From the NCBI GenBank assembly GCA_000499405.2, contig HG738138.1:1860001-1924000 (forward strand): a stretch of 64,000 nucleotides of DNA, given 5' to 3'. The translations under genes and the position numbers were made by a program. Below are positions 12,091-24,000 of the stretch, one piece after another (the first letter of the stretch is position 1; each line of letters opens with the position of its first letter). The notes beneath the pieces are model-generated. The model had not been told where the DNA came from. It saw nothing but the letters and a program-made list of their open reading frames with translations, and searched no databases. The stretch comes from Onchocerca volvulus. Its lineage: Eukaryota; Nematoda; Chromadorea; Rhabditida; Onchocercidae.

Positions 12091-13201
12091 TTAATAATTA
12101 CAAACTAGCTGGACCTATCTGCAGTCTAATTTTTACATCAAGAATCCCACAATATAACTTCTACACTCAGAATAGCACTTTCCAACGCCAAATAATCAAA
12201 TAATAAAACATAAATCCCCATCCGACAATTACTTTCAGCGATAAAAGATCAGAAGAATCAGAAGAAACCTTCTAACGGACCGACTTCCAAGCTCCCAGTT
12301 GATTTTATTTGAAGGTATGAAGGTAACACAATGAAAACATGCGTTTCACGAATAACATTACGTTTATTGAATCGATTAGGTTGCTTATTTTGAAGTAGCT
12401 TGTGGAGGGGATGGATAATCGGAAGTGTTAAAATTAAGGAGACGATTGGCTCATGAATCCGTTTCCTAAAGAATTGGCTTTTCCTGATTTGTATTTTTGC
12501 TCTTTGAACTGGACGGTGGAGAACCAAATAGTTTTGATGATCTTGAAGAATTAATGAATTAATGAATCATAGTGCTATTCTGATGATCGTTTGCAAATGA
12601 TCATCAATGATCACTGAAACAATGCATTGATCGTCACAGTGATAAGAAAATACTTTGAACAAGTCTTAGTTCCTCTTTCTGTTGATCATTTTGGCTAATG
12701 CAAACTTATATCTTACAAGAGGTTTCTTCCGAATTTGTACACTTATTTGCCATGGAAGAAACACATAATCACTGCAGTTCTGACCAATTTTTATTCGTTT
12801 TTTGTTTCGTCGAACTTATCACTTATGAATTTATCTTAGTTGATAAATTATAGCACAACTGAGAAATGTTCATCATTTTTGTGAAGAGTGATATTTGAAT
12901 GATCATTAATTTATCGGAAATGAAATGACAACAAAGATTATTTGGAATGATGAAGGTGATTGGCGTAATAAATAGATTTGATGAGTAACAATTTCATTCA
13001 AATTATCATCAACAGATTTCCTTCCGGTGTGACCAAGAAGCACATATTCTAGAAAAAAGTATTGAAAAAAACAAATTGGACCAGTATGAGGTAAATATGA
13101 CAAATGATATGTGTGGGAATTACAATGAGAAAATACGGTCACGTATTTTCAGCTAAGTAAAAATTTCCCAGATATATTTGACAAACCATAATTGCAACAC
13201 T
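12091..13201. other. Intergenic spacer between tolloid and GRIPAP1-like genes
   Basis: About 1.1 kb between two co-oriented genes. The 12258-12540 part is less AT-rich than its surroundings and carries an 89-codon minus-strand frame of unknown meaning. The 12540-12660 part is rich in ATGATC/TGATCA words. No recognisable gene. Confidence 0.5.
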
Positions 13202-16200
13202 TTAATCGTTATTGATAATAGGTTCACGAGGAGGTCGACGTGTTGTTGAAGTGAATGGAGCGGATGTGCCTTGTATACTTGATCGATATTCCGCAATGAA
13301 ACCTTTTTGTTCTTCGGATTCATCCGTAATCAGAAGCAATAGCAAACTTCTACCGGTTGATGTGAAGGATGGTGGTAGCTTGAAAAGAATTTTTGCTTTT
13401 TATTGAAATATTTTTGTGAAATTATCATAGCATGAATTGGAACAGCATTAAAAGCACGATAGGATCGGCGATCGGACATGTATGTATTTTAGGAAATTCG
13501 AAGCAAGCCGAAAGAATATCGCCATGTGCTGGATAAGATTTGTGGGGAAGAAATTACCGCAATCACCGGTAAATCTATTAATGTTACCAAAGATAGATTA
13601 AAGTAAAAGTCAATTGGCACCGTGAAGCCTCCGTTCTGCGGTGCAAGCTATCGCCAAGAAATGTAGTGCATAGAATATTTGTGTAATTCTATGCTTCATC
13701 TATTTCATCATAAGATCATGAAATGAGTCACCTTATCACCACAATATCGAGCCACGCGATATTCTTCCAGACGTTCATCTCCATCATAAATTTCGACATA
13801 ATCGAACTCGCAATTTACCTCACGTTCTAAATCAAATTGTGCAAAGCGAATGTTTACACCGCGATTTGGTTCCGCCAAGATTCGCCATTCGCATCTGAAA
13901 CCAAAATCTAATTGATTACTTCTAAACCACCAGTAACATGTTCGCTTATTATCTAATAAAGTTGAAATGCTACGATCATTCCAAATCATTTTGGAAGTCC
14001 TTTTTTTTTACGTATCTAATTAAGTAGGACATTTTGTGGTAGAACTAATATTGAAGAAGTAGGATTCTTACTATTAAATCAAAAATAAATGGAAATAATA
14101 AATGAAGAATTTATATATAAATGGAAATAATACATGAAGAAGAATTTATATCATAAATTTCAGGTATTATCAGTTTACCTCATCTTTTTTTCGTATTTAC
14201 CATCACTGTAACGAGCGTGAGAGTAAATGAAACCAATAGTTTGTTCAGCTTTCAAATTACCACCACAAACTGAAATCAAATTATCAAGCTAATTGAAGAT
14301 ACAACATGCATCATTGATGGGATTAAGAAATTAATTTCCCATGATCTGGATATTCTTGAGAAGTTATACACCGAAAATACAACCCATTCATTCAAGAATT
14401 TATATGATCTATTTTAGGATTATTTCTCCTTCGTCTTTCATTACGTGATATAAACGATTTACGCGCGTAGTATAGATCATTTGGGATGATTGTTTTACTT
14501 CATATTTTAAAATATCTGAATGAAATTCTTTGAAAAAAAAAAAACAATCTGATCCAGTATAGAACGAAGATATGACTTGTATTTTTCATACTTGAGGAAT
14601 AGAAAGCTTTAAATCCACGACGATCAACACTAGCATCGGTAAACATTGCCATAAATAATTGATTAGATGATGATTGTAAATTTGGTGGTACATTACTACC
14701 GCAAAAGATCCCTAAGGATGTAGCATCACTGTTGCCACCATCAAATATCTCGATATGATCGTATTTGCATGTATTGTGTTCTTCAAACATGAATTCTTCG
14801 AACGACTGTAAAGTACTTTTTTCAAATTTTTTTTTCCCCATAATACAATCAATACCAAAAGGACAATATTAAAAAGACTGTATTTGTGTCATTTAATTTC
14901 TATCCCGATTATCTGGATAGATTCATCGGAATTCACCTCAAAATTGATAATTCTTTTTTTTTTCTTGCTTCGAAGATTAAAATCAAGATGATATATGAGT
15001 AATTACTAACAAGTGAAAGACGATGTCCTGGAGTGGTTACAAAATGCCAACTGCAATTTTTTCCTTTCGGATAATCGAGTGGATAATTTGGTGAAGTGAT
15101 TTCACCTTCTGGATCATACATCTGTAAATTACATCCACCTTCCTTACAATTATGCCCATCATTCGCTAAAACGTATCCATTTTCACATTCGCATTGATAT
15201 GAACCTGAAAATCTTCAAAATTTTGGAACTTTTTTAAAATTCTGTAAAAAAATAAAAGCCAATTACGCTGACAAAAAACAAACGAATAAACAGACAAACT
15301 TTGGGATCCTCTAACAAAATGTTTCAAATTATCCTGTATTGCTCTACCCGCGAAATAAAATTAGCAATTAACGGCTCAAGTTGTGTAACTCTTTTCGATA
15401 TAAGTTGTCATATAAAAATCTGACAGAAAAAAAGAAAAATTACAAAAAGGTATCTAATATTGGATAAATTCAATTAATGAAACAAAAAAAAAAACCAATT
15501 GTATTCGTGCAACGTTGTTGACAACCAGCATTATTATTACGACATTCATCCAGATCAGTGATAAAATATGCCATGAAACCACTTTTTTCTATCTGTAAAT
15601 AAAAAAAGAAATACACTGTTTAAAAAAAAAAAATGAAAAATACGAGAGGCAAACTTTTGTTCTAAGAAAGATTCCTTTTCTTCTTTTCTTGCCAGTTCAA
15701 ACTAGAATTTTCAAATTTTTATTCAATCAATGAATTGTGTAAACGTTCAGAAAAAAAGAAAAGAACTATTGAATTATTCGGTTTATTTCAGATTATCGTG
15801 TGGTTTAGACTAGAAAAAGACAGAAAGTAGACCTTGAAGATAAGAAATGGCAGCAATCAGGAAAATATAAAAATAGGAAAAGTCTAGGAAATTACGAACT
15901 GTATTATCGGAAACGAATAAAACTTTAATTCGTTTTGTTGTTGACGTATATACCAATGAATTATAATATCCACAGTAGCGTTCTTCGATTCCTTCATCAT
16001 TTTGGATGAGAACATAATCATAGGAACAGGCTGATTTCATTCCTTCCACATCAAAATGAGTGAAATTAACGATAATTTGATATTCATCATCAGCTTCAAT
16101 TTGCCAAACACATGTTTTGAGTGGCGAATAATTTAATGGATAATTTGGACTATGAAATGTTCCATTGGATGCTTTTATAATACCACCACATGTACCTTAG

Positions 16201-18263
16201 AATAAATAATGATAAATATGATCAAAAGTTCATATGAAACTGTCAAAAGTATAATAAATTGATGATATTCATCATTATAACTTTCAATTTGCCAAACACA
16301 TGTTTTGAATGGCAATAAAATAATTATAGAACTGTAACTAATTTTACTAAATAATTTTTTTTAAAAATTTAATAATTCATTTTACTTTGACAGGTTTTTC
16401 CATCGGAACGCAATGAATATCCAATATTACACTCACATTCATAACCATCAATTTTATTCACACAACGATGCTCACATCCATGGCTATCTGTTTTGCATTC
16501 ATCCATTTCTGATAATTTAATTATATCGATATATATATTTTTAATATTATAGTCGTTTGTGCATCATTAATTTATCTTCAGTTTAATGATAATTATTTTA
16601 TATCTGTTTTATATCAGAAAAAAAAATTAGAAATAAGATTTTCTGATATTGTAATAATGGAATATTAAACTGTAGATTGTTCCTGTGAAAAGAATACCTT
16701 TAGTAAAACTGATATGGAAACCTTCTTTTTGCACCGAACTATCCGAAATAAAAAGTAATAAAGCGGTATTGAAATGTGACACAAATGATTTGGTTACTAT
16801 CTGTAATGAAATAATTAAGAGTATACAGTCGGATAAAAGATTTGTCAAGCAAGACAAATCGCTTAATACAACTTTATGACACTTTTTGAGATTTTAAAAT
16901 CTCTTCTATGATACTTTTTGAAGTTTTAAAATTTTATTTCCAAGTCGAATTTGAAAATAATATGACTTTAAGAAAATCACAGAAGATATTAACCGCTAAC
17001 ATATTGCTTAATTAATATAGACTGAATGATTCGAATTATTGGCAGTTTTAATCAAAATAATAGAATTAAATATAATTTAATTCCATTCCAGTAATTCAAA
17101 TCCACAGTCACATTCAAGATACATTGCAACTTATATCGACCCATCACCAAAACAAACTGTACCGCTTTATGGAATGATCATTAGTTCTGATGATACAGTT
17201 TGTAAAGAGACACCAATTTAAATATATTTGTATCCAGTAATCAAGTAAATTTTTACCTGACCACATAATTTCGAAAGTAATGCAGTCGATTCCACCACTG
17301 CACCATCGTATATTTCCAATCGATCGTATATACAATCTTTATGTGTTTCAAGCTAAATTTAAATTTTCATCATAATCTATTACTAATTTCCTCAAAAAAT
17401 GATAAAATCACTCCTATGGGTAAAAGAATTTCTTATACTCCCTAAATTGATAGTTAAATTTAAATAGAAATTACAAATTGCAAACTACAAATTATTGATA
17501 TGATGCAAAAAAAAAGGCTAATTTATATTATATAACAGTTCAAATATATTTGTAATCGATGAATTTTGAAATTTGTCGATCCTTCTTTGATACAAAAAGC
17601 ACAATTTCAGCATAGTAAATTGAGATTTCTGCAATCATTGATTGTCGATAATGAATTTCAAAATCTACTTTCGAGAATTTCAAAAATCTAATTTCCAGTA
17701 ATCTTATCATTTTTTATTACCAACAACCGATAAGAAGAACTTACACTAAAAAATTGAAATGTCAAAGCAACTTGATAGCCTTCTTGAACCGTAATAAGCC
17801 ATTTGCATTCTACATCAGGCATATAATTTTCTGGATATCGTGGACTTTGTATGGTACCAGTATCACCAAATATATGCCCACCGCAAATAGCTGAAACTTT
17901 TGCCTCCAGTTTCTTGTTTACTTTAAATCAATAATTATTAGGTACTTGGTTATATTTCAGTTGTTACATGTTTAAACAAAATTTTTCCAAAATGCAAACC
18001 AATGTAATGAGCAAAGATGGAATGTAGTGGATATGATATTTGTGCTTGAATAAAAAGTCGATTGCCAGTTGAAAAGATTGTTCGTGATATTACACCACCG
18101 CAAAGTTTATCTAAAATAATTAAAATCTTTGATTGATAGTTTTAAGAAATTTTGGACGATATCAAACAATGTCCTGATAACAAAACATATACGGCTATAT
18201 CTAATTAAAGATCTGAGCTATCTGGATGAAAATTCTATGCTATTTTAAATTTCTTTGAAAAAT

Positions 18264-18294
<31 letters not shown>

Positions 18295-21060
18295 TAAGAA
18301 ATTCCATTTTCGGAATTTTTCATTGTAATTATTTTTCGAATAATGATTCAAGAAAAAAGAAATAATGATATTGATATAAAGATTAAATCATTAAGTAAAT
18401 TAGGAAAAAGTTTGCCCAAGAACGAACCTAAAATTGGTGAACCAGTATAATGACCATCTCTAATAATTAAATAATTATCCCTTTCGGAAGCACAATCATG
18501 CTTTGGTGATGGCAAATCAAGCGTGGAAATATTAAGGACAATAAATTCACCGAATGCAGCAATTATACGCCAGTGGCATATAGTACCACTACCATCCAGA
18601 CGTAACTCACCAAATTCTTTCATCAATGTTTCACCACAAACTGAGAAAAAAGATTAAAGATTAATTTTGAAAAAAGATGAATCTTACAAGTATCATTGAA
18701 AATTTGATCATCAGAACTTGCAGAATCATTCATTTCAACGTATTCTCGATGTCGAGAATACGACTGAATTGTAGGCCATAAACCGAGTAGGGTCATCTTC
18801 AAACAATCCATAAAAATAAAGACAAAGACTAGTGACGATCTTTTTTTTTAGAAGAATAATATAGTAATAATGTTTATTTAGATTTAATTATCAATTCCCG
18901 GAATATTTCCCACAGCAATATTTTGAATTTATTCAATCATTCTTGACTCTTGCACTTTATCGGAATATTTTATGGGCTTTTGCGTGAAAGTAGCACTTTT
19001 GAATTAATTCGAAACAATAAATATTCCATAAAAATTTTAAAGTTAAATGTTTCGCTAAGAAGTTATTTTAGTTTAAAATAGGATCTTCCTGTATGGTAAT
19101 TCTTAATAATAATAATAACAATTTTAATGATAATAAAAATAAAAATAATAATAATAATTAATTGAATGATCTTAATTAAATGGAATATTCGAAATTAAAT
19201 ACTTAAATTCTAAAATAGGAATTTGCAACAAGACCTGGGCATTTATAAAGTTTCTTAGTTTGCGAAATATCTCCCGCAGATAATTGCGTTCGTTGGCCAA
19301 TTTCCGGTCGTTGACCGAATTTTCCTTTTGGTAAAATTGTATCCAAATACATAGCTCGAGAAAATGTATCACGAGCATAGTGCATAATCGATGCATAATC
19401 GTATGGCTCGCCGAGGGAATCGATCTCGTCAGGTTTCAGTTTCTCAAAATTGTAATCTTGCGCTAAAATTTCTAAAATTTAATTTCCATCAAAACATTCA
19501 AAAAATTAAACTCATCGATTTTTCTAACGGATCAGCAATTAATGATCATCTCAAGTTATATGATCATTTTAATGTGTGAAATACAAAACTTGACCAAATA
19601 CTTCTCAATAATTGAAAAAATAATTGATTGATGCCATTAAAATTTGTAATTTCTATCTGAATTTTAAATCATTATGAAATTTCACTAAATCATTCACCCA
19701 ATCTAATGATGCATGAGACAAGAATAAGATAATTGATAATGCAAATAAGCTATCGTATCAAACCAATTCTCACTCTAAATTGTTACACAGTTAAAATTTG
19801 AAAATATAACTTTTTAATTTCTAATATAATCAACCTTGTTGGATGCTTTTATAAAATATATCAACATGCTGATCACGATCAACACGTGTATGCTCATGCC
19901 AGAAGCCAATAACATGGCCCAGTTCATGTACAACAATGCCGAATTTATCACAATTCTTTCCAATGCTTATCGCTTGTGGTCCATTACTTTTCCTGCCAAC
20001 ATATGAGCAACAGCTGTAAATATTTATTACACAAACATTTTCACTTCAAAATGTTCACATGTTTCTAATAGTATAATTTGTTGAAAGATTGCAAAAATTG
20101 GCAAATTCATTATCAATATTTTATCATTAAGTGATAGAAAAGATCAAATATTTGGAGATTAATGTTAACAGCTGCATCGTATTATCAAAGGATGGATGTA
20201 TTGAAATAAACAAAATTAAGAGCTTTTGCGGTTTGAACAGCTAGATATGCAAAGAGTATATCAATGAATCTTTACTTAATTAATAAAGTAATTAATAATA
20301 ATCTTTACTTAATTAATAATTAATTAATAAATAATTGATTAAAAAAAATAAATAAATAAATTGACACAGAAATGATATTTATGCATCGAATTAGATAGAT
20401 TTTTGGCTATGCTGAATATGTGATCAACAATATTTCGGATATCATCCTGATTATCAATAATAAACGGAAATACCCGCATTTATCGACGGTGAAAACGATA
20501 TAATTATGATGAGTCGGTTGACGCGGTATAAACGTGATGCACGTGTGATTCTCCCAATGACGCATAGCCTTCTGAAATAAACGCTTATGTTCACCTGCGG
20601 AATGGAACAACTGTTCCGTGACGTTGAGTTACCTGTAAAATTATTTGATATATCGTATGGGATCACACCATCTGGCCATAATCGTTCTTTGCGCGCTGTT
20701 GCTGCTCGAATTTTTCTTCTGAAAATCACTGATAAAAATTTTAGAAAATTTAACATATTTTCAATTCATCAGTTGCTATGTACTAAAACTTTAAATCAAT
20801 TGAAAAAGTTCATACAAAAAAAACCTAAATTGGGATCTATTTCGATTCATTGTTTCCTTGCTAATCTCAGGAAATCCTATGAATGATACTGATGATGATG
20901 ATGATAATGCTGATGATGATGATGCTGTTGATAACCATTGAAAGAAGTAATTTTGATGTTGTTGATTCCGATAATATTGCCATGATAATTCCGGTTCAAT
21001 ATATCGTTGTATTGTTGATGTAAGAAGGGAAAGAAATAAAACAAGTGAAAATGATAGCAT
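13202..21060 (-). CDS. nas-39: Tolloid/BMP1-type astacin metalloprotease (NAS-39 type)
   Basis: Secreted zinc endopeptidase; relatives process procollagens and BMP antagonists. Minus-strand exons: 21060-20825, 20718-20633, 20594-20474, 20013-19835, 19462-19235, 18640-18428, 18110-18000, 17890-17745, 17352-17257, 16800-16698, 16508-16386, 16195-15900, 15592-15496, 15204-15011, 14805-14592, 14269-14179, 13894-13732, 13378-13202; 957 aa, no frame break. Order: signal peptide [17 protein letters not shown]; Ser-rich short prodomain; RKIR processing site just before [13 protein letters not shown] (residue about 84); astacin domain with zinc site [13 protein letters not shown] (177-189), CCSYVG and Met-turn SIMHY (232-236); CUB1 (about 285-391), CUB2 (392-506), EGF1 (507-547, MDEC calcium-binding start), CUB3 (548-655), EGF2 (655-700, DLDEC), CUB4 (700-814), CUB5 (815-930), and a Thr/Arg/Pro tail. 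This is the canonical tolloid order. One intron is only 38 nt. Confidence 0.95.
20595..20632 (-). other. 38-nt intron in the tolloid gene
   Basis: Bounded by ACAG|GTAACT and CCGCAG|GTGAAC. Removing it restores the tolloid sequence [17 protein letters not shown] (human FTGSQRAMFKQAMRHWE). Its length is not a multiple of three, so retention would shift the frame inside the protease domain. Confidence 0.85.
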
Positions 21061-21662
21061 GATAAAGGTCTAGACGGAGGTTGATCAGGTCTAACAAGAA
21101 CTTAATTGGCACATTAATTTCTCTTTTTTTCCTTCCCTTTTTTTTTTTTTTTTTGGATTTCTCGAATTAAAAGCGATAGTGTAATAATTTCTTCGAGCAA
21201 ATTAAACCCGATCGAAGAATGACGATATGGACAGGCGGTAAAAAAAAAAGGAGCAAGAAATACGTGGATTTCAAGATGGTATACGTGATAAATGAAGAGA
21301 TGAAGAATTGGAATGGATCGGTTGAAACAAGATTGAAAGAATAAAGATTTGAACACTGAGCTTGAATACTTTCTAAACCTCACCAAGGAACACCTCAACT
21401 CCTCCTTTGCAGAAGAAGAAGAAGAAGAAGCATAAGGAGCAAATTCATCTTTCATCTTTCCCTCTCTTCAACTCACCATAATTATTCCCATCTCATCTCA
21501 ACATTTCCTAATTCCTTTACTTATCCCACTTAAGCATTTATTCCCTTTCATTGGCCGGAAATTCCGAGAAACTTCGTAATATCAATTGTACGATTCAATC
21601 ATTTTTGTCATTTTGAATTGTTTTGATGTGCAATCAATAATTCCGATATTGTAGTCCAGGTC

Positions 21663-21707
21663 ATGCGCCAATAAAGGCGCATTCTCATGTACTAATAATT
21701 GCGCCTT
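21663..21707. repeat. Overlapping GCGCC inverted repeats
   Basis: ATGCGCC (21663-21669) pairs with GGCGCAT (21676-21682) around an AATAAA loop. The overlapping AAGGCGCA (21674-21681) also pairs with TGCGCCTT (21700-21707). The two hairpins are mutually exclusive. These are GC-rich words in a strongly AT-rich spacer; function unknown. Confidence 0.7.
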
Positions 21708-22559
21708 CTTATAGATCAAAACTCTATCATTGTCCTCTCTCTATAATTAAGAGCAGTCCTGCTGAGTACGGGATCATTTTTAAGGGTTGTTATCATAAGG
21801 GCGATTTAATAGATCAGGATTGTTTTAGTTTCTCTTCCTTCTGGATTCTGATATTATCATTAGAAATTGTTTTGTTGATATGACTGATTTCATTTTCGTA
21901 TTTTTAAAGTTTCGTAATAGACCGTTTAATTACTCAAGTTTGAGGTTGTGCCAGAAGCAAATTTCTCGACAAATTTTATTGTTATCGCTGCAGCAGAATC
22001 CAAGTTTGAGATTCGTTCCTGCAACAAATCAATTTTTCCTACATTCATAGAATCAAAACTATCTATCTTTCATCATAGTATCAGTTTAACACTTCATATC
22101 AGAAATTTATTTCATTAAATTTTTATCTCGAGGGAATTTTTTTAATGGAATAAATGATATATTACATTTAACTTTAAATTTTTAATATTTTCATTTATTA
22201 AAAATGAATTTGAATGCTCAAGTTAAAGTTTTCAATGAATAAATAAATACTACGACAATGATTAATTACTTCACGAAATTTACTGGAGGAATTTTTAACA
22301 GAATAAAAAAATATTACATTTAATTTTAGATTTTTAATAAAAATTAATTCGAAACTCAACTTTTATCAAATACTATAATAATGGATTGTTTCATGATATT
22401 TACGTTCGATAATTTTTTACGAAATGAAAAGACATTACACTCAAATTTAAAATTTTAATATTTTCATTCATCAAAAATTAATTTGAATACTTAAATTCTT
22501 AACTGTTATGTAATAATGATTCGAAACAAATCTGGAAATTAACAAAGTTGATTACTTAC

Positions 22560-22721
22560 TCATCACCAAATGTTCGGCGAAAATACATTGATTTAACAAT
22601 TAATTCTTTCCATTCCTTCATCTTCTCTCGACTTATCGAAATGTTCTTTGATTTTTTAATCTTCTTCTCTTCATTAAATTTTACAATTGTAACATTATTA
22701 AAATGGCAATTATTGGAATTA
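22560..22721 (-). CDS. Orphan exon, unidentified
   Basis: A 162-nt open stretch on the minus strand with a strong acceptor (TTCTTTACAG) and a strong donor (GATGA|GTAAGT). Both ends are phase 2, so it could be skipped without a frame change. The product is basic and Asn/Lys-rich and ends EWKELIVKSMYFRRTFGD. I found no partner exon in the same frame. The tolloid start exon at 21060 has an in-frame stop just upstream of its ATG, so this exon could only be 5' UTR of that gene, or belong to an unseen transcript. A chance arrangement is possible. Confidence 0.35.
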
Positions 22722-24000
22722 CTGTAAAGAACTTTTATTTTCAGGTATTTTCGGATGTTCTTATAGAATTTAAGATGTACCAAAATATCATTTTGTATTT
22801 GTTTTATTTGAAGATATACTTTAAAAAAAACAAAAAAAAAAAAGGAACAGCAAAGAAAAAAGAATTAGTATCAGTGAAGAAATTATTATTAATAATATGA
22901 AGCAAATGGAGTTATATACCAAATTCAAAGATAAAAGCATAACTTTTCATACAAAAGCAAGGAAACTAAGAAAAAATTAATAAGAATGCTTGTAATAAAA
23001 CTGGAATTTTAGGTAATAAAATTGGGGAATCAAGAATCAAAATGATATTGAAATAAGAATTTAAGAATGATACTTTCTTTCCACTTAATTCTAACCTCTT
23101 TTTACATTTGCCTTACTAAATAGTGATATATTAAATGATTATCTTCAAGAAATGGAGAGGAAGAGAAAAACATGAATCATTTATCCGGATTTTGCCTCAA
23201 TGATTCAGAACAGGATATCCAAGAAAAAAGATCAAAGATCTTGGCTTATGGGATAATTGATTGTCTAATATTTATTTCCGAATATTTAGCTTAATAATGA
23301 TGTATGTAGTAGAAAAATATTTGATCAGGAGATAGCATAAATTATATTGCAACAGATAAATCACAAGCCAAGTTATTTGGCCTCATTTAATGGCCAGTTA
23401 AAAGATAGTTTGAAGATCGTTTGATGAGATTGTAACTTATCGTTAGGTGAGATCAATATTATTTGTGATTGTAACTTGCTATTTGATGAGATTAATCTTA
23501 TATAGAATAGAAATATATATATTTATATAATTGAAAAAAAAAAAAAAAAAAGATAATTAAGTAGGAGCACCAAACAAACAATACATATAATACAGCAGTT
23601 ATTGTAAGATCTTTAAGAATAAGCTATTTCAAAATTTATTTTTAATTTCATTTCAATTCAAACTAACTATTACTAAGAAGAGAGTTTCCTCATCTAAAGA
23701 TAAAGTACCAAAGATGAATGATAGTCGAAACACATAAGTATGTTGAAAATATAAAAAAACACGAATAATGAGTAATAAAATTTGTTAAATTTCTAGTATA
23801 AATTTAGCAAATAAAAAACACATGTACATAATGGAAAAAAAAGACTTTCTAAAAAAAAGAACTATTAAGTTGCAGTAAAAAATAAAAAAGTAAAATGAAC
23901 AAGATGATATACAAAAATTTGTGGTCATAGATTTGAATGATTATCAATTTTTTATTCGCATAAGTTTTTATCATGCAGAACATAAATTTGCTTATCAATT

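Larger units (their letters stand above)
21061..24000. other. Intergenic region upstream of the tolloid gene and downstream of KCC
   Basis: 2.9 kb. It should include the tolloid promoter/5' UTR (no TATA-like or other motif stands out) and the KCC 3' UTR. Noted inside: a GAA/GAG-rich repeat near 21412-21430, overlapping GCGCC hairpins (21663-21707), the orphan exon 22560-22721, and poly(A) tracts near 23526-23543. Confidence 0.6.
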
